Below are positions 23,645-32,293 of a stretch of DNA of 64,000 nt, one piece after another (the first letter of the stretch is position 1; every line of letters starts with the position of its first letter). The notes beneath the pieces were generated by a model that was not told the origin of the DNA, did not search any database, and saw only the letters and a program-made list of their open reading frames with translations. The stretch is from Nitrospirales bacterium. Lineage in GTDB: Bacteria; Nitrospirota; Nitrospiria; Nitrospirales; UBA8639. Location: assembly GCA_021603905.1 (NCBI GenBank), contig BQIU01000013.1, positions 1 through 64,000 of the forward strand, given 5' to 3'. Both the position numbers and the translations under genes were made by a program.

Positions 23645-24682
23645 TCATCGCAATTCTTCATGAATCCCTTCGGCAGTCCGCCGCTCATTTCCTGCGCTGG
23701 TTTCGTGTTCCCGCACGGCTTTCATTCGAACATACAGCCGTCTCAGGTGATCTTCGTATTCACCTTTTTTTAACCCGGCATGGTCTCGCTCAAATACGCG
23801 TCCTAAGAGGTATCCAATGTTTTCCATAACGTTGATCAGCTTGTTGTCCAGCTCCATTGCATGTTCAGAGAAGAACTCCATGACCGCTACCACCTTTGGC
23901 CCTATTAAAATAGGAAACGCGAAGCCAGCTTTCAGTCCGATTTTCTCAGCAAGACGAGCGCGAGGGAAATTGGGATCTTTCGTCACATCTTGAATCCATG
24001 CAGCTTTTGTGTTCGCCAGCACCCGTCCTGGTAACCCAACGCCCGGCACAAATTTCGTGGTCTCTGTTATTTGTCGAAACACCTCGAATTGATTTGTATT
24101 ATTGAAAATCCAAATTTTACTGGGACTCAGCAGGTCACTATCACCATCTCGGATATATAAATGCGCCACGGGCCAATCCGTATAATCACAAATTGTTTGC
24201 ATGGATTGCCGTAATACATCTTCCACCGAATCATTGGTATTGGATAACACCGCAATGGCCTGATTCAATTGCAGAAATTGTGTTTCTTGTTTTAAAAGGT
24301 TATACGCTGTTTTTATTTTTTCAGATTCCTTCTGTTCTTCGAGGAAGCGTAGTTGGGTTAAGGCAAACACCACGATCAGCCAGATGATCAATATGGCCAA
24401 CGCCCGATTGGATTCCGTTATCCATAATTCCACGCCAGGGCTGGATATATAGAATCCTTCTAATGTCAGAATGGTCCCCACTATCGCCCCACCAATGATG
24501 AGTCGTTTATCTTTGCTCATGAGGCCAAGTAACACCAAAAGGGCATAGGCTTCGCCAACAGAAACGCCTTGGGGGAGCATGCTATCAATTGTGAAGATAA
24601 ATATGGCGCAGACGACCATACCAATGACATAACCAATGGAGGTTTTGGAAAATTGGGGAATGCGTGTCGAGGAATCGGACAT
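23645..24682 (-). CDS. membrane GAF-domain protein, truncated sensor kinase-like
   Basis: 345 residues. Residues 15-110 form about four membrane helices (MASE-like sensor region), followed by a coiled helix (LRFLEEQKESEKIKTAYNLL). Residues ~140-300 are a GAF domain with WPVAHLYIRDGD, FVPGVGLPGRVLANTKAAWI, DVTKDPNFPRARLAEKIGLKAGFAFPI and VVAVMEFFSE. The C-terminus HLRRLYVRMKAVREH ... GIHEELR resembles the start of a HisKA_3 phosphoacceptor helix (typically REIHDELGQ), then stops right after the His box; no ATPase domain follows. So it is either a kinase cut short, or a stand-alone sensor. Sequence after the stop shows no kinase homology. Confidence 0.75.
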   Translation of the reverse strand: MSDSSTRIPQFSKTSIGYVIGMVVCAIFIFTIDSMLPQGVSVGEAYALLVLLGLMSKDKRLIIGGAIVGTILTLEGFYISSPGVELWITESNRALAILIIWLIVVFALTQLRFLEEQKESEKIKTAYNLLKQETQFLQLNQAIAVLSNTNDSVEDVLRQSMQTICDYTDWPVAHLYIRDGDSDLLSPSKIWIFNNTNQFEVFRQITETTKFVPGVGLPGRVLANTKAAWIQDVTKDPNFPRARLAEKIGLKAGFAFPILIGPKVVAVMEFFSEHAMELDNKLINVMENIGYLLGRVFERDHAGLKKGEYEDHLRRLYVRMKAVREHETSAGNERRTAEGIHEELR

Positions 24683-24759
24683 TAACGTGCCTCGAAATTT
24701 TTTCTCATGAGATGGAAAACTTTACCATAATTCGAGTGTTTGTACAGAGCCATTTTATA

Positions 24760-26478
24760 TTAATCAACTGTGAGGGATGATTTACGTTGAGGCGCTGTGG
24801 TGGTTTTTTTAAAGACAAACTCTTCTTCCAACCATCGCACGCAATCAAAAATATCGTCAAAGATGTGTTCTTCTGGAATGAGTCGTGGCACCAGGTCGAC
24901 TGCGCGCAGCATCGTGAGCGGCTCGCTATGTAGGTTAGCAAGTAAGACTTTAATTCCACGTTTTTGTAAATATTCAAAGACAAGTTCCAACGCATGCGCA
25001 GCCGATTGGTCCAGATAGGGAACGCGATTCATCTCAAAGACAATAATGGTCACAGACGGTAATTGTTTGAGATTGTCGATGAGAAATTGAGAAAATCCAA
25101 AGAAGATAGGGCCTGAAAATGTTTTGATATATACGTGATCCAAATAATCCGGAGGTAACAGAAACTCATCTCGCACGTCACACGGTTTTCTAATTTTCAG
25201 AGAACGAAGTGGAAAGAGTGCAATTTTTTCTTCTCCTATAGCCCCCATTTTTTTCATAAACACAAAGACGGACAGTGTCATTCCAATTCCGACGGCCGTG
25301 ATCAAATCGACAAAGACCGTCATCAACAACACAATACATAGGATGGCGCCTTCTACTCGTTCGACTTTCATGACTTCTTTGAGACCGTTATAGTCGATGA
25401 TGTCTAGCCCAACCGTAATCAGAATGGCTGCCAAAACTGGGATAGGAACGTATTGCACATAACTTCCCAAGCCGAAGAGTACGGCGAGGAGAAAGAGACT
25501 GGAGATCACGCCCGCTAGGGGGGTCCGACCGCCAGCTTTCACATTGACGATCGAAGACATCGTTGTTCCAGCGCCCGGTAAGCCACCGAAGAATGCTGAG
25601 GCAATATTGCCCATGCCTTGTCCAACGAGTTCGCGGTTACTCTGGTGCTTGGTCTCCGTGATTTTATCGACAATCACGGCTGTTAATAGGGTGTCGATAC
25701 ATCCTAAGGCTCCGAGAGTTAATGCTGAACTGAGAATAAACCAAGGCTCTGTCACATCAATGTGCCATAACCTTTCAAGCTGTAATGCGGGCAACCCCTG
25801 AGAGACTTCACCAATATGAGGAACGGATAAGCCGGTACTGAAAGAAATAAGAGTTCCGGCGATCAAAGCCAACAGCGTGGCGGGAATTTTCGAGGTGAGC
25901 AGAGGCGCTGCGTAGAGAATTGCGAGTGTCAGTCCTCCAAGACCGAGCGCTTGTACATTCAGGTCAAGCACGGCTTGGGGTAACCCAAGGATAACCTTAT
26001 AGATCGTCGGAGGACTCGATACCCCTATGAACGGATAGATTTCAAAGAGAATCAAGATAATACCAATACCCGTCATGAAGCCGGAAAGCACAGGGTATGG
26101 GATATATTTCACATTGCTGCCAATCTGCAGAAGGCCGAAAACGATCTGTACGATTCCCGCCAAGATGAAAATTCCCAGTATGGTCCCCAGCGCTTGCTCT
26201 AAGCTTCCTGTAAGGGCAATGGCTTGCGAAATCGTGAGGGCCGCGACAACGGTCATGGGGCCGGTGGGGGTGCTTATGAGTGTGCGAGTCCCACCAAAGA
26301 GAATCGCGATGGCTCCAAGGAAAATGGCACAGTAGAGCCCCGAAACTGGACCAAGGCCGGATTGAAGCCCAAAGGCTAATGCCAAGGGTAAGGTGACAAC
26401 GCCAGCCGTCAGGCCACCAAAGATATCCCCCTTCACATGAAGAAGATTGAACTTGGATTCCGGTAATTCCTGTGTCAT
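24760..26478 (-). CDS. SulP-family anion transporter with STAS domain
   Basis: 572 residues. The membrane part carries the SLC26/SulP hallmarks: FGGLTAGVVTLPLALAFGLQSGLGPVSGLY near the N-terminus, FGGTRTLISTPTGPMTVV, and AFFGGLPGAGTTMSSIVNVKAGGRTPLAGV in the middle, with about 10-12 helices. Residues ~450-560 are a cytoplasmic STAS domain (IIVFEMNRVPYLDQSAAHALE). Members carry sulfate, bicarbonate or other anions in symport with protons or sodium; the substrate cannot be told here. The gene is alone on its strand. A GAF sensor gene follows 77 bp downstream. Confidence 0.92.
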   Translation of the reverse strand: MTQELPESKFNLLHVKGDIFGGLTAGVVTLPLALAFGLQSGLGPVSGLYCAIFLGAIAILFGGTRTLISTPTGPMTVVAALTISQAIALTGSLEQALGTILGIFILAGIVQIVFGLLQIGSNVKYIPYPVLSGFMTGIGIILILFEIYPFIGVSSPPTIYKVILGLPQAVLDLNVQALGLGGLTLAILYAAPLLTSKIPATLLALIAGTLISFSTGLSVPHIGEVSQGLPALQLERLWHIDVTEPWFILSSALTLGALGCIDTLLTAVIVDKITETKHQSNRELVGQGMGNIASAFFGGLPGAGTTMSSIVNVKAGGRTPLAGVISSLFLLAVLFGLGSYVQYVPIPVLAAILITVGLDIIDYNGLKEVMKVERVEGAILCIVLLMTVFVDLITAVGIGMTLSVFVFMKKMGAIGEEKIALFPLRSLKIRKPCDVRDEFLLPPDYLDHVYIKTFSGPIFFGFSQFLIDNLKQLPSVTIIVFEMNRVPYLDQSAAHALELVFEYLQKRGIKVLLANLHSEPLTMLRAVDLVPRLIPEEHIFDDIFDCVRWLEEEFVFKKTTTAPQRKSSLTVD

Positions 26479-27052
26479 ATTATTTGGAGAGTTATGTCTT
26501 AGATTTTAAAATTTTGGCCAAAAATAGAGAGCAAAGGCCATCAATGGCCATGAAGGGATTGAGGGGGTAGTTTAATGTGATCTTCACATTTCTTTTGGGG
26601 CGGGAAGGAATTTCCCGAAAAGATACAGTGTTTCGACCAAAAAGGCCAGACTGTCTTAACTTAAGAAAGCAATAAGTGAGTTTAATGACGAGGCGAGATC
26701 CATGCGAAAGTTCTGGTCAACTAGAAGTGGACCCACAAACGCTTCATTTTTCTGGGATGTCCTTCTTTGTCAAAGGCGTGAGTGATGTCAAAATACACAG
26801 TAGTACTTCTGATATGGAAACAGTCATGAGTCAGTTCGTAAGCCGCCAATTTCATCTTTGCTCTACGGAAAATCTTAAGCGAGCAAGGCATGATTTCTGT
26901 GAAAAGTATGGTTGAGTATGTGTAACAACGGTTCAACCCTTCCTTCTTTTTCATTTTTATCGAGTAGTTTCTCCCTTCATAAATGAATCCATTTTTCGTG
27001 CCTGACTCTAGGCGTATGAATGGAAAGCGTAAGATTTTCTTTTGTGGGGAGC
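26479..27052. other. non-coding stretch between sulP and the TetR-SHC gene
   Basis: About 570 bp with no convincing gene on either strand; short frames of 77-79 codons at 26676-26954 overlap each other and show no family resemblance or good ribosome site. It should hold the sulP promoter on the minus strand, which I could not pinpoint. A MITE-like element begins at 27053. Confidence 0.5.
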
Positions 27053-27147
27053 TATAGCCGTTTCAAATAACGTCCGCATGTTTGAAGTGAGTAATCGCGC
27101 GGGGTTAGTTGGTAGGCCTCAGCTGGAACTTATTTGGATTCGCTATA
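27053..27147 (+). mobile_element. MITE-like element copy 2
   Basis: 95 bp including flanking TA. Ends TATAGCCGTTTCAAATAA and TTATTTGGATTCGCTATA are near-perfect inverted repeats. The interior is closely related to the copy at 50156-50249 (shared AATCGCGCG and GCCTCAGCTGGAAC). Internal pairing CCGC/GCGG and AGTTG/CAGCT echoes the two-hairpin layout of copy 1. It lies 160 bp upstream of the promoter of the TetR-SHC gene. Confidence 0.82.
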
Positions 27148-27310
27148 GTCTTGGTTGCCTCTACGATTGCCACAGATTCATCTACGTTCTAATTTTGAGA
27201 TTGTGACGCCGGTAGTCTGTCAGTCGAGTAATGGACGTTACTTTTCTGTCGAGGATTATATTTGATGTTATTTCTGTATGTTATTGATAAATATTGCTTT
27301 AATTATCTCA

Positions 27311-27340
27311 TTGAAAACTGTACCAGCTAGACGGTATAGT
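27311..27340 (+). promoter_or_regulatory. promoter and palindromic operator of the TetR-SHC gene
   Basis: TTGAAA (27311-27316) and TATAGT (27335-27340) are 18 bp apart. An inverted repeat, ACTGTACC (27317-27324) and GGTATAGT (27333-27340), 7 of 8 matching with an 8-bp centre, fills the spacer and covers the -10. That is what an autorepressing TetR-type protein would bind (inference). The start codon at 27348 is only 7 bases past the -10, so the transcript would begin at or next to the ATG. Confidence 0.65.
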
Positions 27341-27347
27341 CGCGTTT

Positions 27348-29885
27348 ATGCCAACTTCAACTCGTCATTCGATACTTGAGACAGCTATTGATGTGTTAGT
27401 CAGGGACGGTGTCGGTTCGCTGACATTAGAACGCGTTGCCCAAGACGCAGGACTGAGCAAAGGAGGGCTGCTGTACCATTATGAAGGCAAAGAGCAGTTA
27501 CTCGAAGGACTCATCGAGCTACTCGTCAACGAATTCGATCGTGAGCAAATTGGTATGCCTTCTGTAAGTTCTACCTCGTCGCAGCAGTCCCATGCGTTTC
27601 TTTCGACCGATCTTCCGTTAAACGGAGTGGATGACATGCTGGTCGAAAGTCGATCGCTTCGTGGGCATGAGATTGCGGCTATTCTTATGGCGGCCTTTGC
27701 CATCAACCCGGAACTACTTGTGCCTATTCGTGAACGATATCGAAGTTGGCAAAGCCTTTTGCTTGCGGATGAAGCGGCTTCAACTCGTCCTCTTATTGCA
27801 CGACTGGCTTCAGAAGGACTTTGGTTTAGCGAAGCCTTAGGGTTGGCCCCGCCCACTCGTGAGCAACGTGTGGCACTGGCTCACGAGATTCAAGATCTTA
27901 CGCAAGAAGGAGATTCCATGAGAGAGATAGCCACTTTGATCGAACCCTCGCAGCCAGGAGACATAGCTGTCACATTGCCATCAGCCAATGCCGATATAGA
28001 AGAACTTCAACAACGGACACTCGAATCGACACAATTATCTGCACAGACATTGTTGGCTAAGCAAAATGTGCAGGGGTTTTGGCAAGGAGATTTAACGGCA
28101 GATACGACGTTGGAGTCCGACTATGTGCTGCTTTTGCTTTGGCTCTATCCGCCCCAGGCGGGAAAATGGCATGACGACATACAAGCAAAAATTGACAAAG
28201 CGATGCGTACCATTCTGGACCGTCAGCTTGCGGATGGAGGATGGAATATCTATTCGGAAGGTCCCGCTGAAGTGAATGCCACGACCCGAGCCTATGTCGC
28301 ATTGCGAGTGTGTGGTTACGATCCCGACCATCCAATCATGGAGCGTGCGCGACAGCGTATCCTGGCTCTTGGCGGACTTCAAGCAACGAATAGTTATACA
28401 AAAAACAATCTGAGTATGTTTGGTCTGTTTCCTAGAAAGTTTACGCCGAGCGTGCCACCGGAACTCGTGTTAATCCCTGGCAATGTGTTGTATGAAATTT
28501 CCTCCTGGAGTCGTGCCATCGTGGTTCCGCTTTCCATCATTCAGGCGTCCGGTGTGCAACGCCAGGTGCCCGGCAACTGGACCGTTGATGAACTGATGTT
28601 ACCGAATCGGAAATTGATGTTTCCGCGGAAAGATCCGTTTTCTATTATGTTTCATCAGGTGGATAGAGTGTTGAAATTGTGGGAGAAACGTGGATTTAAA
28701 GACATTCGGGCTAAAGCGATTCGTGAAGCCGAGAAATGGATGCTGGACCATATGCGGTTTACGGACGGTCTCGGGGCCATCTTTCCGGGAATGATGTATG
28801 CGCTGATGGCCATGGATGCACTGGGGTATGAGCGTGACCATCCAGACTTTATCGAAACGTTCAATCAACTTGAAGGGCTTATACTTGAGCGGAACGATAC
28901 ACTGCAGTTTCAGCCAAGCTTATCTCCGGTATGGGATACGGCCATTTCCATGTTTGCGTTGGGAGAACTTGGAGTTAGTGAATCGGAAGCCATGCGGCAT
29001 GCAGCGGATTGGTTGCTGAGTAAAGAAGTGCGGCGAAAGGGGGACTGGTCAGTCAAGCGTCCCAGCTTACAGCCTGGCGGATGGCCGTTTCAGTTCGCGA
29101 ATGAATTGTATCCGGATATTGACGATACCGCGATGGTCTTATTGGCGTTTGAGCATGCGAAAGCTTCAGACCCTGAACGCCAGGCTCGTGTCGAAGGGCG
29201 TGCGGTCAACTGGTTATTCGGCATGCAATCCTCTGATGGGGGTTGGGCCGCGTTTGATGTTGACAACAATTGGGAGCTGTTAAATAAGGTCCCGTTTGCC
29301 GATCATAATGCGATGCTGGATCCAAGCTGTCCGGACATTACAGGAAGAGTGGTCGAGGCTCTTTGTCGGCGTGGGTTTGATCATCAGCATCAAGCGATTG
29401 CGCGTGCCGTTCAATACTTGTTGGGGCATCAACAGGCCGATGGGAGTTGGTATGGACGTTGGGGTGTCAACTACACGTATGGGACCTTTCTTGCGGTTCG
29501 GGGTCTTCGTGCGAGCGGTTCCCCGACTGCAACTGCTGCCATTCAGCGTGCCGCCGCTTGGGTCCACTCCGTCCAAAATTCTGATGGAGGTTGGGGGGAA
29601 AGCTGTGCCAGTTATGAAAAGCATGCATTCGTGGAGGCCTCCAGCACACCTTCCCAAACCGCTTGGGCTCTGCTCGCGCTTCAGTCCGCGGGTGATCGAT
29701 CGTCACCTTCGGTTCTCCGCGGAGTCGAGTGGTTGCTCACAAGGCAAAATCAAGAAGGCGGATGGGATGAAGTACTCATGACAGGGACGGGGTTTCCTAA
29801 TGTTTTTTATTTGAAATACCATCTGTATTCGCACTACTTTCCTCTGCTAGCGCTTGGCACGTGGCGAGCCAGCGTCGCGACTTGA
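27348..29885 (+). CDS. TetR-type regulator fused in frame to squalene-hopene cyclase
   Basis: 845 residues. Residues 1-60 are a TetR helix-turn-helix (LTLERVAQDAGLSKGGLLYHYEGKEQLLEGLI); 61-188 fit the helical TetR ligand domain. Residues ~191-845 are a full-length squalene-hopene cyclase: the catalytic DIDDTA (590-595) carries the DXDD acid, QW repeats occur at QLADGGWN, QSSDGGWAAFD, QADGSWYGRWG, QNSDGGWGE and QNQEGGWDE, and the C-terminus has NVFYLKYHLYSHYFPLLAL. The cyclase turns squalene into hopene for membrane hopanoids. An ATG at 27918 (residue 191) with AAGGAGA just upstream could start a free 655-residue cyclase. So one gene may give both a fusion and a separate enzyme. No stop or frameshift separates the two halves. 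Confidence 0.92.
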   Translation: MPTSTRHSILETAIDVLVRDGVGSLTLERVAQDAGLSKGGLLYHYEGKEQLLEGLIELLVNEFDREQIGMPSVSSTSSQQSHAFLSTDLPLNGVDDMLVESRSLRGHEIAAILMAAFAINPELLVPIRERYRSWQSLLLADEAASTRPLIARLASEGLWFSEALGLAPPTREQRVALAHEIQDLTQEGDSMREIATLIEPSQPGDIAVTLPSANADIEELQQRTLESTQLSAQTLLAKQNVQGFWQGDLTADTTLESDYVLLLLWLYPPQAGKWHDDIQAKIDKAMRTILDRQLADGGWNIYSEGPAEVNATTRAYVALRVCGYDPDHPIMERARQRILALGGLQATNSYTKNNLSMFGLFPRKFTPSVPPELVLIPGNVLYEISSWSRAIVVPLSIIQASGVQRQVPGNWTVDELMLPNRKLMFPRKDPFSIMFHQVDRVLKLWEKRGFKDIRAKAIREAEKWMLDHMRFTDGLGAIFPGMMYALMAMDALGYERDHPDFIETFNQLEGLILERNDTLQFQPSLSPVWDTAISMFALGELGVSESEAMRHAADWLLSKEVRRKGDWSVKRPSLQPGGWPFQFANELYPDIDDTAMVLLAFEHAKASDPERQARVEGRAVNWLFGMQSSDGGWAAFDVDNNWELLNKVPFADHNAMLDPSCPDITGRVVEALCRRGFDHQHQAIARAVQYLLGHQQADGSWYGRWGVNYTYGTFLAVRGLRASGSPTATAAIQRAAAWVHSVQNSDGGWGESCASYEKHAFVEASSTPSQTAWALLALQSAGDRSSPSVLRGVEWLLTRQNQEGGWDEVLMTGTGFPNVFYLKYHLYSHYFPLLALGTWRASVAT
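27907..27920 (+). promoter_or_regulatory. internal ribosome binding site and start for the cyclase part
   Basis: AAGGAGA at 27907-27913 stands five bases before an in-frame ATG at 27918. The junction lies exactly where a TetR protein would end and a stand-alone cyclase would begin. Confidence 0.7.
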
Positions 29886-29962
29886 AGCGAGCAGCAGCTT
29901 GCCTGGAGTGAAGACAATAGTCTTCGTTCTCCATCCACCGTTCAAAGGTTAGATATCTATCA

Positions 29963-30640
29963 TTGGCGATTAAGCTTGAGCACGTTGTACCGTTTGGCCG
30001 TTCGTTAGGTGAATATCAGGCCATGTTTGACCTTACTCCGTGTGACTTGTCAAAAAGAATCCTCGGGGTCGGAGATGGGCCTTCCAGTTTCAATGCAGAA
30101 ATGACAGCATTAGGCCATTTTGTGTTGTCTATTGATCCGCTCTATCGATTCACAAGGCAGGAAATTAAGCATCAATTTGACGCTGTGGTTGATGGCATTA
30201 TCGCACAAGTCAGTTCTACTCCGGCCGATTGGGCGTGGACGTATCACAAGTCTTTTGAAGATTTGAAAATCAATCGAATGGCTGTGCTTCAAACATTTCT
30301 CGCTGACTACGTTCAGGGGAAAAATCAGAAGTGATATCAAATTGGAGAATTGCCATACGTATCAGAAGTGACTGATATGTCTTTTGAGCTTGCCTTATGT
30401 TCGCATTTTTTTAATACTCCGATCAACTTGATGTTAATTTCATGAATCCGCGTTGCTGGACATGCTCTATGTTGCCTCCGAGGTGAGAATATTTCCACTC
30501 ATGACATTACAGGGGCAACGCTCCGTTCATGTCGAATCGATAGTGCAGTTTTTACGAGATCAGGGTTACGAGGTTGGCATTCAGAAGGTTCCTTACGAAT
30601 TACAGCGGGGTGGAAATGAAATGTTATGGATACGAAGAGC
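29963..30640 (+). pseudogene. decayed SAM-dependent methyltransferase-like gene
   Basis: Residues 1-123 from TTG 29963 read as an intact N-terminus (VVPFGRSLGEYQAMFDL, KRILGVGDGPSSFNAEM, SIDPLYRFT), which I take as a SAM-binding fold from the GVGDGP loop. A TGA at 30332-30334 ends it, but the same frame continues with GELPYVSEVTD and FELALCSHF. Near the seven-T run at ~30410 the match shifts frame (YSDQLDVNF) and shifts again to HESALLDMLYVASEVRIFPL and KVPYELQRGGNEMLWIRR. One nonsense codon and two frameshifts thus break one ~225-residue protein. It follows the hopanoid cyclase by 77 bp; any link is unproven. Confidence 0.75.
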
Positions 30641-30806
30641 CGTACATATAGGAGAAACTGTCGTGTTCCTTCGACACGTCGCATGTGCTCGTATTTGACT
30701 TTCGTTGCTGTAGGGTGAATAACAGGCGTGAGACTTGAGGTCATCCGATTAATTCTACCTTTGATCTTTACGGGCACCGTGGCCCCCTGATATAGAGAAG
30801 GGACGT

Positions 30807-31247
30807 ATGTCAAAACCTTTACTTTTTTTTCTGGCGTTTATTGCCATGGGCGCACTCTGGGTGTATTCCACTCAACCTCCTCCAGGGACACCATTGCCTG
30901 ATGACCCTAAGGCTCTTGAGGCATTGGAGAGAGTCAAAACCCATGGTTCACGCGATTCTACAACCATTGAACAGGCTCTGGATACGGTGATAGAGGACAT
31001 CGAGAGTCTCGGGCATCCAATTCGAGTTGGTGAGTGGCGGGTAGCCATGGCAGGGGAAAAGGAAAAAGAGACCTATGTCGTCAGCCGGTTGATTCGTGAA
31101 AAAGGCGAGACGGGCTGGATTGAGCGAGATTTTGCGTGGAGAGTGAATTTAAAGGAAAAATGGATTAAGGTGGTGACGCTTGCGGCAAGCAGCATTATGC
31201 CAATCCATGAGCTAGCTCCTCTTCCTCATTCGGATGAGATTTCTTGA
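30807..31247 (+). CDS. hypothetical protein with N-terminal membrane anchor
   Basis: 146 residues. Residues 4-20 (PLLFFLAFIAMGALWVY) form an uncleaved anchor or signal, followed by a proline-rich linker (STQPPPGTPLPDD) and a soluble alpha/beta domain ending in VTLAASSIMPIHEL. No known motif. GAGAAGGGA lies a few bases before the ATG, supporting this start. Its 3' end overlaps the end of the convergent Rieske gene by 22 bp. Function unknown. Confidence 0.65.
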   Translation: MSKPLLFFLAFIAMGALWVYSTQPPPGTPLPDDPKALEALERVKTHGSRDSTTIEQALDTVIEDIESLGHPIRVGEWRVAMAGEKEKETYVVSRLIREKGETGWIERDFAWRVNLKEKWIKVVTLAASSIMPIHELAPLPHSDEIS

Positions 31248-31582
31248 AAATTTTCCTGGATAGGAGGTTGAAGCAAAATTTGAATTTCCCCATTTGTTTC
31301 TCGCGCTTCGTAGCGAGGGACTTTCCACGATTCAACGGGGTTTTTCAGGCAGGTTCCTGTTGGAATATCAAATTTCCATCCGTGCCAGGGGCATGCGACA
31401 TGTGTCCCTTCCACCGTTCCTTCACCTAACGGGCCGCCCGCATGTGGGCAGACGTTATCCAATGCATAAATTTTTCCCTCGATATTAAAAAGGGCAAGGG
31501 TGACATCGTCGAGATCGATGGAACGGCAGGTTCCCGGCTCAAGATCGCCCATTTTGGCCACTGTCACAAACTGTTTTTCCAC
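31226..31582 (-). CDS. Rieske [2Fe-2S] ferredoxin-like protein
   Basis: 118 residues forming one Rieske domain. The cluster ligands are in CPHAGGPLGEG (Cys45, His47) and CPWHGWKFD (Cys64, His67), with the fold strands KIYALDN and VPRYEARETNGEIQI around them. This is the size and pattern of NirD-like or dioxygenase-type Rieske ferredoxins, soluble electron carriers in the cytoplasm. No reductase or oxygenase gene is beside it, so its partner is unknown. It converges with the hypothetical gene at 30807, 22 bp overlapping. Confidence 0.9.
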   Translation of the reverse strand: MEKQFVTVAKMGDLEPGTCRSIDLDDVTLALFNIEGKIYALDNVCPHAGGPLGEGTVEGTHVACPWHGWKFDIPTGTCLKNPVESWKVPRYEARETNGEIQILLQPPIQENFQEISSE

Positions 31583-31756
31583 TTGCGGTGATTTCTTTTT
31601 AGTAGATTTTTCAGAGAAGAGGTAGTCTAGCAGGGAAGAAATGTTGCTTCAAGCGTGCAAAGACAACATATTGATTCCTCATATGTGACGATGCTATAGA
31701 CATGATAGGTTGGGTATTGAGTAAGTGATAGTGCTGAACTCTCATTTTTGATCCCA

Positions 31757-32293
31757 ATGGAAATGACCTTACTTCTCAATGCGACCTATGAACCACTTCG
31801 GGTCGTAGGCTGGCAAAAAGCGATTACCTTGTTATGGCAAGGTAAGGTGGAAGTCCTTGAATTTCACGAACGTGATGTGAGAGGCGTGTCCATCAGCTTT
31901 AAGCTGCCCTCTGTCATGCGACTATTAAAAATGGTCAAGTTACGAGGGAATTACCACGCTGTCAAATTTTCACGCATTAATATTTTCACTCGAGATCAAT
32001 ATACCTGCCAGTATTGCTATAAGCACTTTCGAACGGAAGAGCTGACGTTTGATCATGTTATGCCTATCGCGAAAGGCGGGAAAAAGACTTGGGAAAACAT
32101 TGTGACAGCGTGTTGGCGCTGTAATAATCGAAAGAGCGGACGGTTACCGCATGAGGCGAATATGAAGCTATTAAAAAAGCCTGTTAAGCCTCGGTGGACA
32201 CCTCGTCTCACATTAATGATTGGCATTCGAAATGCGCCAGAAAGTTGGCGAGACTATCTTTATTGGAATATGGAGTTGGATACCGAGAATTAA
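31757..32293 (+). CDS. HNH endonuclease family protein
   Basis: 178 residues from ATG 31757 (MEMTLLLNATYEPLRV), the usual start of a widespread bacterial HNH family. The HNH core lies at residues ~75-125: CQYCYKHF with two zinc Cys, LTFDHVMPIAKGGKKTWENIVTAC with the catalytic His, and CWRCNNRKSGR. These stand-alone proteins are common outside mobile elements; the substrate is unknown. A second ATG at 31748 is possible. No restriction gene is adjacent here (the type I system is 5 kb away). Confidence 0.85.
   Translation: MEMTLLLNATYEPLRVVGWQKAITLLWQGKVEVLEFHERDVRGVSISFKLPSVMRLLKMVKLRGNYHAVKFSRINIFTRDQYTCQYCYKHFRTEELTFDHVMPIAKGGKKTWENIVTACWRCNNRKSGRLPHEANMKLLKKPVKPRWTPRLTLMIGIRNAPESWRDYLYWNMELDTEN

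Noticed and set aside
26676-26954. Overlapping short frames of 77-79 codons on both strands
   Set aside because: No ribosome site, no family pattern; probably non-coding.
28057-29706. Several 80-160-codon frames on both strands inside the cyclase gene
   Set aside because: They are shadows of a strongly coding frame with clear SHC motifs; none has its own family match.
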